Below are positions 34,727 through 42,758 of a stretch of 64,000 nt of DNA, one piece after another (position 1 is the first letter of the stretch; every line of letters starts with the position of its first letter). The stretch is from assembly GCF_900496965.1 (NCBI RefSeq), contig NZ_UFQB01000006.1, forward strand, positions 62,001-126,000, written 5' to 3'. The DNA is from Achromobacter agilis. Its GTDB lineage: Bacteria > Pseudomonadota > Gammaproteobacteria > Burkholderiales > Burkholderiaceae_B. The notes under the pieces were generated by a model. The model was not told the DNA's origin. It did no database searches and worked only from the letters and a program-made list of their open reading frames with translations. The translations under genes and the position numbers were made by a program.

Positions 34727-35782
34727 CTAGGCGGCTTCCGGCTTTGCAGTGCGCTTGCGGCGCAGTTCGACCACCTGCCCTGCGCCAACGGCGCGAGCGC
34801 GCAACTGGCCACAGCCGCCGTCCACATCCTGCCCGGCGCTATTCCTTACCTTGGCCAGCACTCCACGGCCGTGCAGATAGCGCACGATCTCGCGTATACG
34901 CTCGGAATCGGGGCGCTGGTAGTCATTCCCTTCGAGGCTATTGAAGGGAATGACGTTGAGCACGCCGTACTTTCCTTTGAGCAGACGCGCGACAGCATCG
35001 AGTTCGTCGTCGCCGTCGTTGATGCCCTTGAGCAGCGTCCATTGATACTGGATCGGATAGTTGGTGTCGCGAGCGTATCGCTCGCCAAGTTCGATCAGCT
35101 CTTCCGGCGAAATTTTCGGCGCGCGCGGCAGCAGGTGTTCGCGCAGTTCGGCTTTGGTTGTGTGTAGCGATAGCGCCAGCGCGGGCTTGATGCGTTGTCG
35201 CGGCAGGGCTTCGAACACACGCAGGTCGCCCACGGTGGAGAACACGAGATTCTTGTGGCCGATATTGCCTTCGGTGCCGAGCAGGTCGATGGCTTCGAGC
35301 ACGTTGTCGAGGTTGTGCGCCGGTTCACCCATGCCCATGAAGACGACTTTCTTCACCGCGCGCAGACGCCGCGCCAGCACGACTTGGGCGAGGATTTCCA
35401 TGCTCGTGACCTGGCGGATCAGACCGCTCTTGCCAGTCATGCAGAAGCGGCAGCCGACCGCGCAGCCGACCTGGGTGGATACGCAGAGCCCGTCGCGCGG
35501 CAACAGCACGCTTTCCACCATCTGCCCGTCGGCGAGCTCGACGAGCAAGCGCGAGCCATCGCTGCCGGCGTGTTCGGAGTGGATGCGGGTAAGGCCGTCC
35601 AGTTCTGCCGTCAAAGCGGGTACGGCGTCGCGTAGCGCGAGAGGCAGAAAATGCTGGGAGCTCCGCCGTCGAGTGCCGGCGTCGAGCGCTTGCCCTTTCA
35701 GCCAGACGCGCACGACCCGGCCCCGATGAACGGGCAGGGCGCCGAGAGCGGCGAGGCGTTGGTCGAAGTCGGAAAAGCGCAT
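34727..35782 (-). CDS. RlmN-like radical SAM RNA methyltransferase
   Basis: This 351-residue radical SAM enzyme has iron-sulfur Cys residues C107, C111, C114 in 'VGCAVGCRFCMTGKSGL'. C100 lies upstream, and a C-terminal Cys near 324 in 'DVDGGCGQLRAR' is the position methylated in RlmN. 'FMGMGEPAHNLDNV' matches the SAM-binding GEP motif. These are all the catalytic residues of the RlmN/Cfr family, which methylates A2503 of 23S rRNA (and tRNA for RlmN). The usual housekeeping neighbours (ndk, pilF, hisS) are missing, so this may be a second paralogue. Confidence 0.85.
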   Translation of the reverse strand: MRFSDFDQRLAALGALPVHRGRVVRVWLKGQALDAGTRRRSSQHFLPLALRDAVPALTAELDGLTRIHSEHAGSDGSRLLVELADGQMVESVLLPRDGLCVSTQVGCAVGCRFCMTGKSGLIRQVTSMEILAQVVLARRLRAVKKVVFMGMGEPAHNLDNVLEAIDLLGTEGNIGHKNLVFSTVGDLRVFEALPRQRIKPALALSLHTTKAELREHLLPRAPKISPEELIELGERYARDTNYPIQYQWTLLKGINDGDDELDAVARLLKGKYGVLNVIPFNSLEGNDYQRPDSERIREIVRYLHGRGVLAKVRNSAGQDVDGGCGQLRARAVGAGQVVELRRKRTAKPEAA

Positions 35783-35906
35783 GGGAGGCGGATTTTACTC
35801 TGCCCCCGGGAACGGGCTGTCGGAGAGTGGTCTTGTAGCCGCATCAAAGAACGTGGCCGCGTGCCGGAGCAGAGGATGGCTGCCGCCGCGCCGCGGCCCT
35901 TCACGT

Positions 35907-37115
35907 TTATGCACAACTTTTTTTTCTGCCCACCTTGTCGCTGAACGTGGAGAGGTTATGTACGGTGTCGATTGTCGCTTCACCCGAAACCGTGCAGTTC
36001 CGCCCTCGTCGCTTCGCCGCGTAAAGCAAGTCGTCTGCGCGCTTTAACGCGCTGGCGAAAGGTTCGCCCGCTTGTTCCAGGGTCACCCCCATGCTGGCCG
36101 TGAAACGCGAATTGGGAGCGTGCGGGGCCCAACGCTGAGCGACGAAATTTGCGCGGATCTCCTCGGCGATTGCGGTCGCGCTCTCCAGATCTGCTCCGGG
36201 CAGCAGCAACAGGAATTCTTCTCCTCCAAGCCGAGCAGCGAAAATGCGCGCGTCCGCGTCTGGCCGAAGCAGGGCGCCAAATCGCGCCAGCACCATGTCG
36301 CCAAACGCGTGGCCGAAAACATCGTTAATGTGTTTGAAATTGTCGATATCGGCCATGATCACCCCGGTCGGCGTCGCCCCGTTCGAGAAGGGGCTGCCGG
36401 AATCGGAGGCGAGAAGACTATCGAGCCCCTGCCGGTTCAGCAGGCCCGTCAACGCGTCTGTATGGGCCTGGCGACGATACTTCTCTATGGCGTCGTAGCT
36501 CGTCGCTATGAAGACCGCGAAGGTCAGAACGATGCTCCCAAGTAGCCCGGTGTATTGGACCAAGGTCCCCCAGACGGAGACTCTCCATTCTCCCATTGCG
36601 AGAGGAGGTGTCGGGGCGGAAATATACAAGACGCATTGACCTGTCAACACTAGGGCAATGAAGAGAAACGCGGCGGTGAGCACCTTGTCTGACGTAGTTG
36701 CGACCTGTCTTGCAAAGGAAAACGTGGCCCGCCAGATCACTAGCGCGCAACAGGCCTGGACGAAAAACGTTTCCAGTTTTGCGCTGGAAAACAGCGCGAC
36801 CGAGACAATTACCATTGCCGTCGAGGCCAGCAGGACCGCAATATCAATGTGGCAAGAGGTCTGTCTGCGGCGACGGCTCAGCAGCGCGCGACAGGCCAAA
36901 ATGACGCCGCCCAGAATGAAAGCGTCCTCGACCGCTTGTTTATAGGGGGATAGATCGCTCGCCTGCACGAGCATGATGGCGTAGCCAGTGCCCAGGCAGC
37001 CAAGGGCATAGCCCCAGCGGAGTGTGTTGAAGCCAGCGAAGCGTGCTGCGCACAGTCCGATGGAGCACAACAGGATCGCCGCGGGCACAGACCATTCAAG
37101 CAGGGTTGCAGGCAT
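35907..37115 (-). CDS. Membrane-bound diguanylate cyclase (GGDEF)
   Basis: This 402-residue protein has about six to seven hydrophobic segments in the first 215 residues (MHYT/7TM-like sensor of unknown type). A C-terminal GGDEF domain follows, with active-site 'FAARLGGEEFLLLLPGADL' near residue 297 and 'DIDNFKHINDVFGHAFGD' upstream. It should make cyclic di-GMP from GTP. The RxxD inhibitory site that normally lies before the GGEEF motif is not visible, so product feedback may be weak. It is a single gene, and its base composition is less GC-rich than its neighbours. Confidence 0.9.
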   Translation of the reverse strand: MPATLLEWSVPAAILLCSIGLCAARFAGFNTLRWGYALGCLGTGYAIMLVQASDLSPYKQAVEDAFILGGVILACRALLSRRRRQTSCHIDIAVLLASTAMVIVSVALFSSAKLETFFVQACCALVIWRATFSFARQVATTSDKVLTAAFLFIALVLTGQCVLYISAPTPPLAMGEWRVSVWGTLVQYTGLLGSIVLTFAVFIATSYDAIEKYRRQAHTDALTGLLNRQGLDSLLASDSGSPFSNGATPTGVIMADIDNFKHINDVFGHAFGDMVLARFGALLRPDADARIFAARLGGEEFLLLLPGADLESATAIAEEIRANFVAQRWAPHAPNSRFTASMGVTLEQAGEPFASALKRADDLLYAAKRRGRNCTVSGEATIDTVHNLSTFSDKVGRKKSCA

Positions 37116-37999
37116 AAACAGGCGAGTAAATGGAGCTGGGCGGTGCAGGCGCGGAGGCTATTTGCCGATTCAAAGGAGCCTGCCAAGCCGAGGTGCCACG
37201 TTGTCTAGAGTTCGGCGCGCAGCCTGCGTGGCACGATGCGTGTTGGAAAATACTACGATGTGTCGCAATGTATCGCCAGGGTTCAAAAGTCAAGGATTGT
37301 CAAGCGAGGCTGGAAGAGATGCGAGCGCGAACTGCGCTATCAAAATGTTCGCTCCTGGCCAGGAGCGGGCGCTGGCCACAAGCGTCTCCGTGCCATCAAT
37401 ACAAAATACGGCGTTTTCTGCGCTGACAATTTCCAACTCACAGCCCAGTGCATCGCGGCGTACATGTCTCTTTTACAGTGCCCGTACGGGTATGTCGCAA
37501 ATCCGCGGGCCAAGGCTGTTGCGCCGATTCAATCGCGCTTATCGCGAAGTTCGCCCTGCAGGCCGTCCGTCTGCGTAGAAGAGAAGACGATGTCCGATCA
37601 ATAGCTGGTCTTGCCCACCAAAGCCGAAAGGCGAACTTCAACCAAAAAGGCGCACTTTATTCCTGCCGCTCAGGGATTGAGCAGCAGGAATAAAGTGCGC
37701 CTTTTCGATCGTAGGAGGCGTGCCGATTTGTTGAGAGCTTGAAGTTCGCCTTTTTGACGGCGCCGTCCGATCCATGCGGCATGTCGGCCGGCGACTTGCT
37801 TGGCCTCGACTATGTTCGTTCTCGGCCAGCGCCCGACCTTCGCGATTGGCGCCGCATCGACATTCGAACGGCAACTCCGTCGCGGAAGGCGCCAATCGTG
37901 TCTGGCCGCTCTCGACTCATTGCTGCCTTCGGAATTGCAATGATCAATGTCCACTTTGCTCACTTGTGCTGGCAACTGACAGCCGTGGACGTCAATGTG
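37116..37999. other. Gene-poor region containing a nested inverted repeat
   Basis: The 884 bases between the diguanylate cyclase start and the OYE-type pseudogene end have lower GC than most of the window. Several open frames of 60-130 codons run across it on both strands, but none resembles a known protein. The main content is the nested inverted repeat at 37627-37753. A ribosome site with ATG at 37590 opens only four codons before TAG, possibly a gene start cut by rearrangement. Confidence 0.5.
37627..37753. repeat. Nested inverted repeat with long perfect hairpin
   Basis: The outer 15-bp arms AAAGGCGAACTTCAA (37627-37641) and TTGAAGTTCGCCTTT (37739-37753) are exact complements. Inside lies a hairpin with perfect 22-bp arms at 37645-37666 and 37684-37705 (starting AAAAGGCGCACTTTATT). 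After one C/A mismatch it is extended by GCTCA/TGAGC around the loop GGGAT. The outer and inner arms share the start AAAGGCG, so they may be related units. A small mobile (MITE-like) element, a REP-type unit or a bidirectional terminator are possible. Confidence 0.75.
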
Positions 38000-38584
38000 C
38001 TACCGGCTCGGGACATTAGTAGGTTTACGATCTACCTCTATTGTTGGAATCCAACCTGGCGCGGCCTCTATAGCTTGCCACAAGCCCTCGGGAAGCAACA
38101 GCTCCTTGCGCTCACTTAGGTCCAATTCCTGGCGAATCTGCGCGCCACATCCTGATTCAGCTAGTGCCATCCAGTCAGGATTCATCACCAGTCCTTTGCC
38201 CACTGCAATGAGGGATAGGCCCAGGCCCAACGCGGCCTGGGCCTGCGCGGCTGTGCGCAGCATGCCCGCCGCCAGAACAGGCACTCGCTCATCTACGTGT
38301 GCAATGATGTGCTCCACGGTGAGGCGAGTATCGGCACCCAGAGGCCGAGCTCCCAAAACGTCATTGAGCGATACATGCAGGTAGTCGATGTTTTCGGCGA
38401 TCAGCCCATCCACCAGGGCGCAGATATCCGGCATGCGGTAGCCACCATCCTCGCGCTCCTCGGGCGAAATCCGATAGCCCAGCGCAAAAGGCCTCTTCGT
38501 GTGATTCGCGATCACGCGGTTGCGTAGAGTCAGACCGTTGTGGAAGGCAAAGGGCCGAAACAGATCGGTGTATTCAGAAGTCAT
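38000..38584 (-). pseudogene. NADH:flavin oxidoreductase (OYE family) with large internal deletion
   Basis: The frame begins as a normal old-yellow-enzyme protein ('MTSEYTDLFRPFAFHNGLTL', 'RNRVI'). It then jumps to a segment typical of the C-terminal barrel ('PFALGYRISPEEREDGGYRM', 'NIDYLHVSLNDVLGARPL', 'IAVGKGLVMNPDW'). About 180-200 residues with the first FMN-binding and active-site strands are missing, although the frame is kept. At about 194 residues versus about 370 it cannot form a full barrel. It sits behind the LysR gene at 38.7 kb on the same strand. Confidence 0.78.
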
Positions 38585-38714
38585 GTAGAAGGCTTGGCGC
38601 AAGACTGGCGCCAGTCAAAGTCTCAAGACCTCCAAATTGAGGCCGGAGTGTCAGAGAACCAAGGCTTTCAAACTACACAAAAGTATTCAATCCAGATTGA
38701 CAAAGACCCGGAAA

Positions 38715-39674
38715 TTACCGCTCAGGCTTCCCTCTGCTTGCTGGAAGGCGGCTGCCGATGGCGGGCATAATGCTTTCGCGCTTCTCAACCAGGAAATCGA
38801 TCACGGCGCGTACCTTGGCGGGCATCTGTGCCCGAGTCGGCGCATAGATATAGAAGCCCGCGAAGGGCTTGCTCCATGTGCTCAGCACGCGCACCAGGGC
38901 ACCGGTCTCCAGATGTTGCTGCACGGCAATGTCGATGTGCTGCATTAGTCCAGCACCTTGCAACGCGGCACGGATCATGCCGTCGTCGTCGTTAGTGATG
39001 ATGCGGCCCTGAGGCTCCACCATGAAGGTGTGTCCGCCCGCCTCGGGCGAGGTGAACTCCCAGCCATGGATTGCACCGCCGGCCTGTCTGAAACGCAGGC
39101 AGTTGTGTCGAGGCAGGTCGGCCGGTGTGGCGGGCACGCCATATTGTTCGAAGTATGCGGGCGTGGCCACGACGGCCATTTCCAGCGCCGGCGAAATCGG
39201 CACCGCCACCATGTGTTCGGCCAGGCTCTCGCCTATGCGTATGCCCGCATCGCAGCCTTCAGCCACGATGTTGGCCAGCGCGTCGTCCATGACTAGTTCC
39301 AGTTGGAGCTTGGGGTGGCGTGTACAGAACTCCTGCAGATGGGGCTCCAGCAGAGTTTTGGCCGCCACGCGCGAGGTGTTCACACGCACCAGCCCGGAGG
39401 GCTCGTCGCGCATGTCGTGCATGGAGCGCACCGTGCGCTCCACGGCGATCAATGCCGGATACCACACGTCATAGAGACGCTGGCCTTCTTCGGTAAGCGA
39501 CATGTCCCGCGTCGTGCGGTATAGCAGTTTGACGTTTAAGCGGCGCTCCAGCGCCTTCACGTTCTGCGACAAATTGGCGCGCGAGACCCCCATCTCGGCC
39601 GCCGCCTTGGTGAAGCTGCGGTGGTGCGCCACGTGGGCGAACCAGGCCAGGGAGGGAAGCAGTGACGGGTCCAT
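38715..39674 (-). CDS. LysR family transcriptional regulator
   Basis: This is a 319-residue LysR protein with helix-turn-helix 'RSFTKAAAEMGVSRANLSQN' and 'LERRLNVKLLYRTTRDMSLT', and the CrgA/DsdC-like effector-domain segment 'SGLVRVNTSRVAAKTLLEPH'. It is divergent from the hydrolase, metallo-hydrolase and NmrA-like genes at 39.8-42.5 kb and is the likely regulator of that set. The OYE remnant lies 130 bases downstream on the same strand. Confidence 0.92.
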   Translation of the reverse strand: MDPSLLPSLAWFAHVAHHRSFTKAAAEMGVSRANLSQNVKALERRLNVKLLYRTTRDMSLTEEGQRLYDVWYPALIAVERTVRSMHDMRDEPSGLVRVNTSRVAAKTLLEPHLQEFCTRHPKLQLELVMDDALANIVAEGCDAGIRIGESLAEHMVAVPISPALEMAVVATPAYFEQYGVPATPADLPRHNCLRFRQAGGAIHGWEFTSPEAGGHTFMVEPQGRIITNDDDGMIRAALQGAGLMQHIDIAVQQHLETGALVRVLSTWSKPFAGFYIYAPTRAQMPAKVRAVIDFLVEKRESIMPAIGSRLPASRGKPER

Positions 39675-39831
39675 ACGGCACTCATTGTCAATTTGAAAAT
39701 ACTACTGTAGTTCGGATTGAGGGCTATGGCTAACCAAATGTAGGGCGTACAGTGCGTCCATCGGGCTTGGGTGTACCACCTAAAGAGAAGTGGCCCGCCA
39801 AATCCTACTCAGCGGCCACAAGGAGCGCATC

Positions 39832-40767
39832 ATGCAAAGCGTCAAGATCAAGCACACCTACTGGGACATTGCGGCGGACCTGTACTTCCCGCCGGATTTC
39901 GACAAAAGCAGGAAGTACCCGGCGATCATCAGTGCCCATCCTATAGGAAGCTGCAAGGAGCAGACCTCGGGCAATGTCTACGGCGAGGCCCTGGCCAAGG
40001 AAGGTTTCGTCGTCATCGCCTTCGATGCCAGCTTCCAGGGCGCCAGCGGCGGCGAACCGCGTTTTACCGAAGATCCCACGCTGCGCGTCGAGGACTTTCG
40101 CGTGGTGTGCGACTACCTGGTATCGCTGCCCTATGTGGACGAAGAACGCATCGGCGTGCTGGGCATTTGTGGAGGCGGCGGCTATTCCATCAATGCCGCC
40201 ATGACCGAGCGCCGGATCAAGGCGGTGGGCACCGTCACGGGTGCCAACTATGGCCGCCTGATGCGCGAAGGCTTCAGCGGCTTCGACCCGATCGGTGCGC
40301 TGGAGGCCATGGCCAAGCAGCGCACGGCAGAGGCCCGAGGGGCTGCGCTGCGCGTGGACGACCTGCTGCCGCCATCGCCCGAGGCTGCCAAGGAAGCGGG
40401 TATCAAGGAAATTGACGTGCTGGGCGCCACCGAGTACTACCGCAGCGATCGTGGCCGCGCGCCCAACGGCTTGAACCGCGCGCTGTTCTCGCACCAGGCC
40501 GCCGCCATCGGCTGGGACGCCTTCCACCTCTGCGAGACTTTGCTGACGCAGCCGCTGATGGTGGTGGTGGGCGATCAGGTCGGGGCCTTTGGCGCCTACC
40601 GCGACGGCTGCGAGATCATCGGCCGCGCCGCCTCGAAGAAGAAGGAACTTGTGGTTGTCGAAGGCTGGTCGCACTACGACCTCTATGACAAACCAGAACC
40701 TCGGGGCCAAGCGCTGGCCAAGCTGATTCCTTTTTACAAAGAAAACTTGTCAATCGCGAATCAGTGA
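39832..40767 (+). CDS. Alpha/beta hydrolase, YcjY/dienelactone-hydrolase-like
   Basis: This 311-residue alpha/beta hydrolase has the nucleophile elbow 'IGVLGICGGGGYSINAAMTE'. The nucleophile appears to be Cys, as in dienelactone hydrolase and YcjY-type proteins. The acid/His end is near 'VVVGDQVGAFGAYRDG' and 'VEGWSHYDLYDKPE'. The start 39832 has an AAGGAG ribosome site. It is first of three plus-strand genes opposite a LysR gene. Such sets occur in detoxification of small electrophiles, but the substrate is unknown. Confidence 0.88.
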   Translation: MQSVKIKHTYWDIAADLYFPPDFDKSRKYPAIISAHPIGSCKEQTSGNVYGEALAKEGFVVIAFDASFQGASGGEPRFTEDPTLRVEDFRVVCDYLVSLPYVDEERIGVLGICGGGGYSINAAMTERRIKAVGTVTGANYGRLMREGFSGFDPIGALEAMAKQRTAEARGAALRVDDLLPPSPEAAKEAGIKEIDVLGATEYYRSDRGRAPNGLNRALFSHQAAAIGWDAFHLCETLLTQPLMVVVGDQVGAFGAYRDGCEIIGRAASKKKELVVVEGWSHYDLYDKPEPRGQALAKLIPFYKENLSIANQ

Positions 40768-40829
40768 TCTGCTGATCCATCACTGGGAAGTGGCTGGTTT
40801 GAATCTCTCATTTCATTAGGAAAATCCAT

Positions 40830-41741
40830 ATGGCACTCAAAGTTGTGCGCACGCGGATCGGTGATGCCGAAGTGATTCAGATCGTCTAGGCCGAGATTGG
40901 CCAGTACTTGGGTAAGCTGCTGCCGGACACGGCGCTGGCCGAAAACATACGCTCGATAGGTTGGCTCAAGCTCCCCTATCGCAATGACGATTTCAGTCTG
41001 AACGCTATTTCCCAGTGTTTCATTATCAAGACCGAATCACGCATCTTCGTTGTCGATACCTGCATAGGTAATGACAAACGTGTACCTGGAGTTGATGCCT
41101 GGGACCACATGCAGACCGATTTTCTTGAAACGCTGGCGGATGCCCAAGTCGATCGGCATTCCGTGACAGACGTCATTTGTACCCATCTTCATGTGGACCA
41201 TGTGGGATGGAACACTTACCTCAGCAACGGGCGATGGCTTCCCACCTTTCCAAACGCGAATTACCACTTTTCCCAGGTGGACTACCTGGAATACCACTCG
41301 GCGATCGATCAGGGTAAGGCGGATGAACTTCTTGCCGCATGGATCGCCGAATCCATCCAGCCCGTCTTCGAAGCCGGCCTTGTGAAGCTCATTGAGCCTG
41401 ACGTGGACCTAGGTGACGGCATTTCCGTAATTTCCACGCCGGTCCACACCAACGGGCACATCGCCATCGAGTTCCGGACAGGTCAGGAGCACTTCATCAT
41501 CGCTGGCGATTCGTTTCATCATCCATGCCAGATTGCCAGACCGCAGTGGGCTACCGTAGCGGACTTCAGCCAGGCGCAGTCTATCGCTACACGTCAGCGA
41601 TTGCTATCACACTTGGCGGGAACGAGAACGCTGATCGCGGGATCGCATTTCTGCATTCCTTCCTTTGGCCGGATCATCAAGGCGCAGGAAAACGGCTACG
41701 AATTCACGACGGTTAACCCCACGACTGACGTTCAGGCTTGA
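40830..41741 (+). pseudogene. MBL-fold metallo-hydrolase gene with in-frame amber codon
   Basis: Translation from ATG 40830 (ribosome site AGGAAA) gives 'MALKVVRTRIGDAEVIQIV', then TAG at 40887-40889. The same frame then runs on without a break to 41741. The downstream part has the zinc motif 'CTHLHVDHVGWNTYL' and later ligands in 'THTNGHIAIEF'-like and 'IIAGDSFHH' segments. The TAG probably replaced GAG (Glu20). Restart at TTG 40908 would lose the first 26 residues, including the first beta strand. Either a nonsense mutation inactivates it or a shortened protein is made. Confidence 0.8.
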
Positions 41742-41875
41742 CTCATGGTAGACGAGAACCCAGGCGCTGGAAACATATGAGCGACTCCTGACGGTCTTCG
41801 CGGCTTTCCAATTCCGCAGTTCTAGTGCCTCGAGCGGACATCCGGTCCGCGAGGCGTATTCATACACAAGGAATC

Positions 41876-42517
41876 ATGTCCATGACAAAAGTACTGATCC
41901 TGGGCGCCAGCGGCCAGATTGCTCGTTGGGTCGTACAGATGCTGGGTGAACACAAGGATATAGCTCAGACGCTGCTCGTGCGCGATCCCAGGAAGCTGAC
42001 CAGCACCGAGCCCGCCAACGCCAGAATCGCTATCGGCGATGTGATGGACAAGAAGCTGCTACCTCAACTCATGGAAGGGCAGGACGTGGTCTATGCCAAT
42101 CTCGCTGGCGACATAGACGCGCAGACCGCGCACATTCTGGCGGTGATGAAGTCCAAGAACGTCAAGCGACTGATCTTCGTGAACTCGCTGGGCATCTACG
42201 ACGAAGTGCCAGGTCAGTTCGGCGAGTGGAATCGTCAGGAGATCGGCCAGTACCTGGCCCCGTACCGTAGGTCAGCGGATCTGATCGAAGCCTCTGATGT
42301 GAACTACACCGTCCTGCGGGCCGCGTGGCTCCAAGACGAGGACGAAGTCGACTACGAGATCACTGGCCGGGACGAGCTTTTCAAGGGCACCGAAGTGTCG
42401 CGCAAGAGTGTGGCATCGTTGGCGACAAAGTTAATTGAGTCTCCCGATACCTTGGTAAGGGCCAACGTGGGCGTGAACAAGCCCAATACTGACAGCGACA
42501 AACCTGCATTCGTTTAA
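41876..42517 (+). CDS. NmrA/atypical-SDR NAD(P)-binding protein
   Basis: This 213-residue protein has the Rossmann start 'KVLILGASGQIARWVVQML' and 'LVRDPRKLTSTEP', as in NAD(P)H-binding atypical SDRs (NmrA/YwnB-like). 'RLIFVNSLGIYDEVPGQFGE' follows in the usual place. The canonical YxxxK is absent, as expected for this group, whose members act as redox sensors or reductases. It is third in the LysR-linked set; the ribosome site AAGGAA supports ATG 41876. Confidence 0.87.
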   Translation: MSMTKVLILGASGQIARWVVQMLGEHKDIAQTLLVRDPRKLTSTEPANARIAIGDVMDKKLLPQLMEGQDVVYANLAGDIDAQTAHILAVMKSKNVKRLIFVNSLGIYDEVPGQFGEWNRQEIGQYLAPYRRSADLIEASDVNYTVLRAAWLQDEDEVDYEITGRDELFKGTEVSRKSVASLATKLIESPDTLVRANVGVNKPNTDSDKPAFV

Positions 42518-42758
42518 TTTGACGTAGTCACTCCAAGCCGTCCGGCATTTTTCCTGCCATAGCGAGAAGTGGTAGGCTGCAAACCGCTTCCTGAGCGGAC
42601 GATCCGCGGAGCTTCATCGAAGCCCATTTCTGGCCGAAAGCGGCCGCGTGCGCGATACACGTCGACTACCTAGAGTTGGCTTAACCTCCGACTTGCAACC
42701 TACGACGACCTGGATGTTATGGAACGAAAACTGGCCGCGATGGCAGAATTTGGTGATA

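Noticed and set aside
37236-37604. Plus-strand open frame of 122 codons in the gene-poor gap
   Set aside because: It has no ribosome site, no family resemblance and Arg/Cys-rich composition. It was kept only as part of the intergenic description.
37739-38119. Plus-strand open frame starting in the outer inverted repeat, mirrored by a minus-strand frame with the same first residues (KFAF)
   Set aside because: The shared N-termini result from the inverted repeat itself. Neither frame has further similarity to a protein, and one runs into the OYE-type gene on the other strand.
42660-42700. CTAGAGTTGGCTTAACC, reminiscent of MerR-family promoters
   Set aside because: The dyad is poor and no MerR gene is adjacent, so the match is not better than chance.
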